This document shows positions 42,521 to 49,476 of a stretch of 64,000 bases of DNA, piece after piece. The translations under genes were made by a program, and so were the position numbers. Under the pieces are notes generated by a model. That model was not told the DNA's origin and searched no databases. It saw only the letters and a program-made list of their open reading frames with translations. Origin of the DNA: CAZCCV01 sp964497515 (GTDB taxonomy: Bacteria; Armatimonadota; UBA5829; DTLH01); assembly GCA_964497515.1 (NCBI GenBank), contig CAZCCV010000002.1, forward strand, positions 91,522 to 155,521, read 5' to 3'. Position 1 is the first letter of the stretch; every line of letters starts with the position of its first letter.

Positions 42521-43575
42521 TGGCTGATACGCAGGAACTGCTGGACAATTATTTAGACCTGCCAGAAGGGCAGTGTGAGATTTACCTGGAGCCACTGGCG
42601 GAGGAAATACTGAACCTCGTCAAAAAATCGTTGATCAAACGCGAGACGAGTGATCTGGAAGACTTCGAACAGGATTGTCTGCTGGGGATATGGACCCGTA
42701 TCGACGCTATGAAGCGTGGTGCCGTGGAGACGAGGATCGAGAATATCGAAGCCTTTGTGCGTCGCGCAGTCCACAATCGCTACTGCGATGCCATTCGCCG
42801 CAAACGGCCGGGATGGTACAACCTCAAACTCGAAATACTCGATCTGTTTTCCGGCAAGCTGAACGTCAAGGGATTGGCCATTTGGAATCCAGAGGGCAGC
42901 AACGAAAGACTCTGTGGATACGAAAAATGGCTTGGCTCCAACCGTTCCGGTGCTGGCAAGTGCAAAGAGATCACTGAGAACCAGCGACACTTCGTTTCTC
43001 AGTTGCTGGCGAATCGTGACCCTGCCGAAGCCCCTACAGTTGAGCTAGCGTGTCGAATTCTGGACTGGACTGGCGCCCCGGTGCCTGTTGACGATCTGGT
43101 CTCCTGCATTGCAGCGTTAACCTCGGTTAGAGATTCCGACCCGCTATCGATTGATGCACAGCCTGATGGCGATGAAGATACCGACAGCCCTGTGGACTGG
43201 CTGGTCGATACAGACGTCAACGTTGAACAGCATGTGGTCGATGCAGGATGGCTCGACCACGTTCTCGAATGGTTCTGGAAGGAGTTTGTGCTCCTTGCCC
43301 CCAAGCAGCGCAAAGCCATTGCACTCGGGCTTGCTGCAGAGCAGATTATGTCTATCGCAGCGTCTGTCGGTAACAGAGCTGTGGCTGAAGCGCTTGAAAT
43401 GACCCCTGAACAGTTGGCGGGGATAGTGTCTCGCCTGCCGCTGCCGGATATTGTAACTGGTGAAGAAATCGGCATACCTGCAAGGTCAGTCCCCAGTGTC
43501 CGGTTCAAAGCGTGGAGACGTATACAGCGTCGGTCTAAGAAATCCGGAGTCGCGTTGGCACAAGAGCAGGATTAA
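42520..43575 (+). CDS. Divergent sigma-70-family factor
   Basis: 351 residues. Region 2 is visible at about 35-95 (SDLEDFEQDCLLGIWTRIDAMK, then IEAFVRRAVHNRYCDAIRRKRP), the part that binds core polymerase and the -10 element. About 130 residues of unknown sequence follow. A C-terminal stretch resembles a worn region 4 (LLAPKQRKAIALGL, VAEALEMTPEQLAGIVSRL, VRFKAWRRIQRR). It is longer than standard ECF factors. Its ATG overlaps the CHAT stop, tying its synthesis to the protease. Its promoter targets are unknown. Confidence 0.68.
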   Translation: MADTQELLDNYLDLPEGQCEIYLEPLAEEILNLVKKSLIKRETSDLEDFEQDCLLGIWTRIDAMKRGAVETRIENIEAFVRRAVHNRYCDAIRRKRPGWYNLKLEILDLFSGKLNVKGLAIWNPEGSNERLCGYEKWLGSNRSGAGKCKEITENQRHFVSQLLANRDPAEAPTVELACRILDWTGAPVPVDDLVSCIAALTSVRDSDPLSIDAQPDGDEDTDSPVDWLVDTDVNVEQHVVDAGWLDHVLEWFWKEFVLLAPKQRKAIALGLAAEQIMSIAASVGNRAVAEALEMTPEQLAGIVSRLPLPDIVTGEEIGIPARSVPSVRFKAWRRIQRRSKKSGVALAQEQD

Positions 43576-43654
43576 CGTTAAACAATGTTTTTCTAACGCG
43601 CTATTGAGTCAACCTTTTTATACTGCAATTCGTTTAGCCAATAGGAGACAATAG

Positions 43655-44275
43655 TTGTCGGAGGAAGATGCGAAGTTGCAGACAGTTGAAGACCAGCTTT
43701 TGGTCGAGAGGTTTGCGGCAGGAGATGCCGAAGCGTTTGATCGTCTCATGGCAATCCATATGAATGATGTCTTCGGTCTCGCCTGGAGCGTGCTTCGTAA
43801 CCGTGAGGAGGCCTTAGACGCCACCCAGGAAGTCTTCATCAAGCTGTATTCAACACTGCCACGTTTCTACAGCAACTGCAATCTTCCTGCCTGGCTCTAC
43901 CGCGTTTGCCTGAATCAGTGCATAGATATGAAACGCAAATCGCGAAAGGTCTGCGTTGAATTGACCGATGATGAATGGGATAGATTGCAGGGCGCAGAAA
44001 CCGATGATCCTTGCAGGTCGGCACAGGCCCGGGAGCTTAGGGCAATTATCAAAGATGCTGTCGATCTTTTGCCTCCTAGGCAAAAGGCAGCTTTTGTCCT
44101 GAGGCAGTATAAGCATCTGTCGTTAAAAGAGATATCTGACACGATGGGTTGTACAGTTGGAGCAGTGAAGTCTCATCTTTCGCGCGCTACTGCGCATTTG
44201 AGGAGCAAGCTCTCCAAATATGTAAATCCTTGCGTGGAGGAGGTTGATTGCTGTGAGAGAGTGCAGAAACCTTAA
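43655..44275 (+). CDS. ECF-type RNA polymerase sigma factor
   Basis: 206 residues from a TTG behind AGGAGA. Region 2 is DVFGLAWSVLRNREEALDATQEVFIKLYSTLPRF with NLPAWLYRVCLNQCIDMKRKSRK. Region 4 is LLPPRQKAAFVLRQYKHLSLKEISDTMGCTVGAVKSHLSRATAHLRSKL. This is a complete two-domain ECF factor. Its 3' end overlaps the next gene, an anti-sigma factor with a membrane helix, by 23 bases, the usual pairing. It lies 79 bases behind the divergent sigma factor. Confidence 0.92.
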   Translation: MSEEDAKLQTVEDQLLVERFAAGDAEAFDRLMAIHMNDVFGLAWSVLRNREEALDATQEVFIKLYSTLPRFYSNCNLPAWLYRVCLNQCIDMKRKSRKVCVELTDDEWDRLQGAETDDPCRSAQARELRAIIKDAVDLLPPRQKAAFVLRQYKHLSLKEISDTMGCTVGAVKSHLSRATAHLRSKLSKYVNPCVEEVDCCERVQKP

Positions 44276-44957
44276 AGATATGTTTGTAGCGTATGTCTAC
44301 GGCGATTTGCCGGCTGATGATATGCGTGTTGTGCGGTTGCACGCTGAGTTGTGTGATGACTGCCGTCGTGAAATTGCGGCTCTGAAGCGCACTCTGTCAC
44401 TCATTCCTGCAGATGTTCCCGATCTCACTGATGAAGAACGGTTGCGCATTATGTGGTCGGTGAAGGGCGCGGTTAAGGCTGGTCGAAAGGCAGAAGTTAG
44501 GTCGACGCTTGCGGGCAAGCTCATTTGGGGGTTTGCGGGAGCTTCGCTGATTGTGGCAGTATTTTTGGGTGGCGCATCACTCGGACGCTGGTTGGCGCCT
44601 CCGAAAGTGAAGCAGATGACTAAATATGTCCCTGCCAAACAGAAACCCGAATCTCAGACGCCGACCAGCGTTGAGGTTCCTACGTTCGTGGAGCAGCCAA
44701 CTCACGTCGGCCCTCCAATCATCCCAATTTTGATGGCATCTGAACCACCGAGAAGGGATTGGCCTCAACCAGTCTTTCGAGGAAATGAGAGAGAACGGAT
44801 GTCTGGTGAAGACGAACAGCTAATCCTCTCGCCGAACTCAGCTAACGAAAATCTGCAGATCATTCCTGATCTAACGCTTCCCTTGCTGACTCATGAACCC
44901 ACAATAGATGAATCGAAGCATATCGCCGAACCGTCGATTGTGGAACCATCAGAATAG
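44253..44957 (+). CDS. Membrane anti-sigma factor with HxxxCxxC zinc motif
   Basis: 234 residues from a GTG nine bases after AGGAGG (a TTG at 44244 is in frame but inside the ribosome site). The cytoplasmic N-terminus holds the anti-sigma zinc motif HAELCDDC. One membrane helix lies at about 85-108 (LIWGFAGASLIVAVFLGGASLG). The outer tail of about 125 residues is Pro/Glu/Thr-rich and probably unstructured (VEVPTFVEQPTHVGPPIIPI). It should hold the upstream ECF factor at the membrane until it is inactivated. The exposed tail is a natural site for regulated cleavage. Confidence 0.85.
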   Translation: MRECRNLKDMFVAYVYGDLPADDMRVVRLHAELCDDCRREIAALKRTLSLIPADVPDLTDEERLRIMWSVKGAVKAGRKAEVRSTLAGKLIWGFAGASLIVAVFLGGASLGRWLAPPKVKQMTKYVPAKQKPESQTPTSVEVPTFVEQPTHVGPPIIPILMASEPPRRDWPQPVFRGNERERMSGEDEQLILSPNSANENLQIIPDLTLPLLTHEPTIDESKHIAEPSIVEPSE

Positions 44958-45003
44958 TATCATTCAACAATGGCGGGAGACAGGCAAGTGCTACCTTTTC
45001 GGC

Positions 45004-45032
45004 TTGCTTTTCGCATACTATTTGGCTAGAAT
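45004..45032 (+). promoter_or_regulatory. Possible promoter before the 730-residue secreted protein
   Basis: TTGCTT (45004-45009), 17 bases, TAGAAT (45027-45032). The -10 is five of six, the -35 three of six. It would give a leader of about 210 bases. Confidence 0.4.
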
Positions 45033-45103
45033 ATAGATGGTGGCCGAAGAACAGAACCGGCTGCTTTTGTGGCTCCTGTAAATACCTCTTAATGCATCGC
45101 GTT

Positions 45104-45118
45104 ATGTGATGTTCACAT
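45104..45118 (+). promoter_or_regulatory. Short inverted repeat, operator-like
   Basis: ATGTGATGTTCACAT is a palindrome of two 6-base arms around TGT. It resembles a CRP half-site pair but with a 3-base instead of a 6-base spacer, so it is not a standard CRP site. It lies 131 bases before the secreted-protein start. Confidence 0.25.
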
Positions 45119-45249
45119 TCTCTGTTCTTAGCTTCGACAAATGAAGTGAGGAACGAGTAGAACCAATAATGAAATCAAAGACAGCAGACAAAGGCACTGT
45201 TGTAGGTAGTGGATAGTGCAGAATCTGCAGAAAGTGACAGGAGACTAGA

Positions 45250-47442
45250 ATGCGTTTGACTTTGATGCTTCTGTGCCTGCTTGCGTTCTGTTCGCAGGCC
45301 TTTGGCGCCACACTCCTAGATCTTCCGCTAAGTAGCCAGATCAATATCGGGCTCGGGGATGCTATTTCAGATGTTACCTGGTTTATGAACGAAAATGGAG
45401 TTGGTTTTTGTCGCAAACTGATTGCGACAGGTGATGGTGCCGGTGGGTGGTATAACGGTCAGAGGATCGATTTTGTGAAGGCCGGAGCTGGTTCCTATTT
45501 GGATCTTACTCTCCCTGATACGGTGCTTCAGTATACTGCTCGCTACTATCAGGGCGGCGGCAACACCAATCCTTACAGTGATGCTCCCATTTTTGCCCGC
45601 TTGCACGATGCTAACAGCAAAAGCGTAGACCTCGGTATCTCCTATGGTCCAAGGCCGAATCCTCAGTATCCCGAGTGGATTACCTGCGCACCGAATCTCT
45701 CTATTGCAGAATACGATCCTTCATTCGATTTGAGCAAGGTTGTTGCTATCAGTTTCTATGGAACGAACTGGGATGGCGCTGGGGAAGACTATGTTGACAT
45801 CAGAGACCTGGTTATCACCAACTCCATCGGTGGTGACCTGGTGAGCATTGCCAAAGCCAAGACAGAAGACGATGGCACTAATGTGCAGGTCGGCGGAGCA
45901 GTGAGTGCGGTGTTCCCGAAATTTGGTCAGTTCTACATTCAGGACTCAGGACCGACTGGCATCCAGGTGCGCACCTCCAATCTTCCTGCGTCTGCTGGTG
46001 GCAGTGTTGTGGTCAATGGCACAGTGCGAACCGATGCAGCTACCAAGGAACTCTACATTGATGCCACCGAATGGACACCCAACGGTGCAGGGGTGGCGAA
46101 GTCCTTTGGTGTAACTACCAAGTCGCTCGGAGGAATCGTGCAGGGCAACCAGCAGGGCGTAGAGTATGGCTCTGGGCTTAATAATGTTGGCCTGTTGGTC
46201 AGAATCTATGGTGAAGTGACTGGCGTCGGAACAGACAAAAAGTATTTCTATCTTAGCGATGGTGCGCCGGGAATCACCGATGACGGAGCATTTGACGGCG
46301 TGCGCGTCGATCTTACAGGGGTCGGGTTCTACAAACGCCCGGCTATCTTTACCGGTGACAAGGTGATTATCAACGGCATATCAAGCATGTATGCCGGGGG
46401 CGATGGCAAGTCGTATCGCTCAATCAAAGTGGCCGACTTTGGTACTGGATATACCAACCTGGACGATGACGGAAACAGACCTAAGGTGCTGCGAGTAGCG
46501 GTGGTGAACTTCGATCCGTATTGCCCGGGTTATGGCAATCGACGAACTCACTCAGTCCTTGGCTGGAACAATCCTCAAACACTTGCCAATGGTTATATCA
46601 ACGACCTGAAAAACTGCAGTGGAAACTGGCTCCAGTATCAGATTGTCAGTTGGTTTGACGCAGACTACCATCCATTGTTTGAAGATGGTTTTCAGTATAC
46701 TGGCGACAGCTATGTACAGGCTTGGAACAACCGTCACACAACCCCGATGCATAGTGGCACGTCTGACTACATCAAAATGATGACGGACAGAACCTATATG
46801 CACAATAGAGCGAAATCTCTTGCAGCTCGAATTGCTGATGATGAGATAGACGAAGTCTTCCTGTTCGGCGCTCCCTATGGATTTGCCGGATGGGAGAGTG
46901 CTATGGCCGGGCCGAGTCCATTCTTCATCAACGGTGGATCATATTTCATTCCGTCTGCAAAGAGAAACTTCCCTATAATGGGATTCAATTACGAGCGCGG
47001 TGTTGATTGTATGCTCGAGAACTTCTGCCACCGAACAGAGTGCGTTATGTCACGTGTTTACAACCCGCGGCAGTGGTGGTTCCCAACTTGGCCTGCTACC
47101 AACAACTGGGACAAGTTCAGGATGTATGACAAAATCAGCGCCGGCAATGCAGCGTGCGGAATTTGCCACTATGCCCCGAACAGCCTTACAGACTACGACT
47201 GGGGCAACAAGACATACGTCTACAGCACCTGCGACGACTGGCTGTATTTCTGGCCGGATCTCAAAGGGGATATTACCAAGAGACTCGTTAACGATTCGGA
47301 ATGGGGGAGTGGCGATATGCGACTTCACCATCTGTGGTGGTTGAATCACCTTCCGAAAGCTGTCGATATCAATCCGGACGGCAAACAGAACAACTGGTGG
47401 AAGTATTCTGCTGATTTCAACAGCTATCCAGAGAGCAGATAG
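45250..47442 (+). CDS. Large secreted protein with OB-like modules, function unknown
   Basis: 730 residues from an ATG behind AGGAGA. A signal peptide (about 1-19, ending QAFGA) precedes a lectin-like beta region (about 20-190). Two OB-like modules follow (about 195-280 with GGAVSAVFPKFGQFYIQDSGPTGIQV, and about 310-400). The C-terminal region of about 320 residues (from VLRVAVVNFDPYC) is rich in Trp, Tyr and Cys and is not recognised. It includes one CxxCH (C636-H640), which could bind c-type haem but may be chance. The first OB-like module is shared with the secreted protein at 49.5 kb. A terminator follows. Confidence 0.65.
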   Translation: MRLTLMLLCLLAFCSQAFGATLLDLPLSSQINIGLGDAISDVTWFMNENGVGFCRKLIATGDGAGGWYNGQRIDFVKAGAGSYLDLTLPDTVLQYTARYYQGGGNTNPYSDAPIFARLHDANSKSVDLGISYGPRPNPQYPEWITCAPNLSIAEYDPSFDLSKVVAISFYGTNWDGAGEDYVDIRDLVITNSIGGDLVSIAKAKTEDDGTNVQVGGAVSAVFPKFGQFYIQDSGPTGIQVRTSNLPASAGGSVVVNGTVRTDAATKELYIDATEWTPNGAGVAKSFGVTTKSLGGIVQGNQQGVEYGSGLNNVGLLVRIYGEVTGVGTDKKYFYLSDGAPGITDDGAFDGVRVDLTGVGFYKRPAIFTGDKVIINGISSMYAGGDGKSYRSIKVADFGTGYTNLDDDGNRPKVLRVAVVNFDPYCPGYGNRRTHSVLGWNNPQTLANGYINDLKNCSGNWLQYQIVSWFDADYHPLFEDGFQYTGDSYVQAWNNRHTTPMHSGTSDYIKMMTDRTYMHNRAKSLAARIADDEIDEVFLFGAPYGFAGWESAMAGPSPFFINGGSYFIPSAKRNFPIMGFNYERGVDCMLENFCHRTECVMSRVYNPRQWWFPTWPATNNWDKFRMYDKISAGNAACGICHYAPNSLTDYDWGNKTYVYSTCDDWLYFWPDLKGDITKRLVNDSEWGSGDMRLHHLWWLNHLPKAVDINPDGKQNNWWKYSADFNSYPESR

Positions 47443-47467
47443 ACTCCATCTAGAGAGATACTAAATG

Positions 47468-47505
47468 GTCCTCGGGTGCATCTGATATGTGCCCGAGGAC
47501 TTTTT
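47468..47505 (+). terminator. Rho-independent terminator
   Basis: GTCCTCGGG (47468-47476) pairs perfectly with CCCGAGGAC (47492-47500), followed by TTTTT. It ends the secreted-protein transcript. Confidence 0.9.
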
Positions 47506-47665
47506 ACATATCCTCATTACCATTTCAACAACAGTTTGCTGGGCTTCTTGTTGAGATTCTCTTAACATTTATTGCGTTTGCCCTTTGGATATGATGCTTA
47601 TTTGCCAAAATCAGGAATGAGCGGAGCAGGATGCTACCGCTGTATTCTGCTGGCAGAGGGCTGAT

Positions 47666-48550
47666 TTGTTTGTAATTATTGGTCTCGTTGCTTTGACCGC
47701 GTCTATTGTCGTAGGCTATACAATGCACGGCGGCAAAATCGCGGCATTAGTACAAATATCGGAGCTAATCATCATTGGAGGAGCGGGGCTTAGCAGTATG
47801 ATAGCTTCGACCTCCATCGGCACGGTAGTAGCCATCTTCAAGGATGTTTTGGGGCTTCTGAAGCCAGACCCATTCAGCCGTGCGTCTTACGTAGAAGCAC
47901 TGCAAATGCTGCACGAAGTTAGCAGCCTTGCAAGGCGCGATGGTTTGCTCGCTCTAGAGTCGCACGTTGAGCGCCCTGAAGACAGTGATCTCTTCCAATG
48001 TTTCCCCAGTTTTGCCGACAATCCTCACGCCGTATCGTTCGTCTGTGACAGTCTGCGGCTCGTAGTTATGGGTGGAGTGGGGCTGTACGAGCTTCAGGAT
48101 ATGATGGATGGAGACATCGAGACTACCACAGAGGAAGTCAAGCGCAATCCGGCAGTTGTCTCGCGGGTAGGGGACGCTATGCCTGGGTTTGGTATTGTGG
48201 CTGCAGTACTCGGTGTAGTCATCACTATGCAGGCTATCGGTGGCCCTCCGGAGCAAGTTGGTGAGAAGGTTGGGGCAGCGCTTGTAGGAACATTCCTTGG
48301 AGTCTTGCTCAGCTATGGAGTATTCGGCCCGATTGCATCAGCTATGGAGAACAGAGTTCAGTCGGGAATCGCATATCTGTCGTGCCTTAAGACAGGAATT
48401 ACGGCTTTCGCACAGGGGATGTCTCCACTTCTGGTCGTTGAGTTTGCTCGACGCAAGATAGAGCCGGAGGTTCGCCCAAGCTTCCAGGAGATTGAAGGTG
48501 TGGTTCGAGGTCGCAGTATGGCGATGTCGGAGGAAGATGAGGCTGCTTAG
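47666..48550 (+). CDS. motA: MotA, flagellar motor stator subunit
   Basis: 294 residues from a TTG. It has the MotA pattern: a first helix FVIIGLVALTASIVVGYTMHGG, a second (LIIIGGAGLSSMIA), a cytoplasmic loop, and the diagnostic MPGFGIVAAVLGVVITMQAIGGPPEQVGEKVGAALVGTF of helices 3-4. With MotB it forms the ion channel that drives rotation. The length and loop resemble the proton-type E. coli MotA. motB follows after 17 bases. No flagellar structural genes are in the window. Confidence 0.92.
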   Translation: MFVIIGLVALTASIVVGYTMHGGKIAALVQISELIIIGGAGLSSMIASTSIGTVVAIFKDVLGLLKPDPFSRASYVEALQMLHEVSSLARRDGLLALESHVERPEDSDLFQCFPSFADNPHAVSFVCDSLRLVVMGGVGLYELQDMMDGDIETTTEEVKRNPAVVSRVGDAMPGFGIVAAVLGVVITMQAIGGPPEQVGEKVGAALVGTFLGVLLSYGVFGPIASAMENRVQSGIAYLSCLKTGITAFAQGMSPLLVVEFARRKIEPEVRPSFQEIEGVVRGRSMAMSEEDEAA

Positions 48551-48567
48551 GCAGGCACGGAGGCTCA

Positions 48568-49452
48568 ATGCTAGGTAAACCTGCAGATGGAATACGAATT
48601 GTAAAGCGACCCAAGAAAGGTCACGACGGCGCACACGGTGGAGCGTGGAAGGTTGCGTACGCCGACTTCGTAACCGCAATGATGGCCTTCTTCCTTGTAA
48701 TGTGGATCGTTGGCTTAAATGACCCGATCAAACAGGCAATAGCCGGGTATTTCAAAGATCCCGTCGGATTTATGCAGGCCACGCAGGGCGGCACAAAGCC
48801 TTTCGATGTTAGTAATTCTGGAATTCTCAGCTCCCCGGAAATGAAACCACAAGTCGGTCAGGCAGAGTTGGATGCCAAACGACAGCGTGCAAATGAAGAG
48901 CGAAAACGCTTCCAGCAAGCAAAAGCGGCTGTAGACAAAGTCGTGGCAGGAAATCCTGAGTTCAAGAACATTGCTCACAGTGTGCAAGTCACGATTGCTG
49001 CAGATGGTCTGCGCATTGACCTGGTAGAATCGAGCTCGGATGTATTCTTCGACAGCGGCAGCGCAACAATGAAGCCCAGGACAAAACTGCTTCTAACCCG
49101 TGTATCATCCGAGTTGGCCAGACTGCCTAACAAGGTCATAATCGAGGGGCACACTGACTGTCGACCATATAGCGGCCCAAATGGATGGACTAACTGGGAA
49201 CTCTCAACTGCGCGAGGTAACGCCGCCCGGTCAGTTATGGAATCAAGCGGGTTGAGAGCTAATCAGGTAGTAGAAATACGTGGCCTGGCTGACAAGATGC
49301 CGATTGATCCTGTTCATAGAGACAGTTTCCGAAACAGGCGTGTCAGTATTCTGCTGCCGTTTGAAGAAAAAATTGCCTATTCGACAGACGAACCGGCAAG
49401 TATGAGCAGTTTTAACGCCGGCTCTGGAGAAGAATCCATCAAACCCCAGTAG
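48568..49452 (+). CDS. motB: MotB, flagellar motor stator subunit
   Basis: 294 residues. The single membrane helix is AYADFVTAMMAFFLVMWIVG, whose D33 is the ion-carrying aspartate (D32 in E. coli). A periplasmic plug and linker follow. An OmpA-like peptidoglycan-binding domain covers about 145-275 (DLVESSSDVFFDSGSATM, IIEGHTDCRPYSG, NWELSTARGNAARSVMESSGL, NRRVSILL). It anchors the stator to the wall. Co-transcribed with motA. It converges on a secreted-protease gene with a 24-base gap. Confidence 0.93.
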   Translation: MLGKPADGIRIVKRPKKGHDGAHGGAWKVAYADFVTAMMAFFLVMWIVGLNDPIKQAIAGYFKDPVGFMQATQGGTKPFDVSNSGILSSPEMKPQVGQAELDAKRQRANEERKRFQQAKAAVDKVVAGNPEFKNIAHSVQVTIAADGLRIDLVESSSDVFFDSGSATMKPRTKLLLTRVSSELARLPNKVIIEGHTDCRPYSGPNGWTNWELSTARGNAARSVMESSGLRANQVVEIRGLADKMPIDPVHRDSFRNRRVSILLPFEEKIAYSTDEPASMSSFNAGSGEESIKPQ

Positions 49453-49476
49453 CCGGCGCAGACTGCAGAAATCCGC

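Noticed and set aside
42999..43508. 169-codon open frame opposite the divergent sigma factor
   Set aside because: Ser/Thr-rich shadow of the coding strand; no start signal or family likeness.
39263..44957. Possibility that the TPR-CHAT gene belongs to a type III-E CRISPR system
   Set aside because: No CRISPR repeats, no Cas7-11 and no Csx30/31-like gene in the window, and the CHAT protein has a signal peptide, unlike Csx29.
45104..45118. CRP-binding site
   Set aside because: The arms TGTGA/TCACA are right but the spacer is three bases rather than six.
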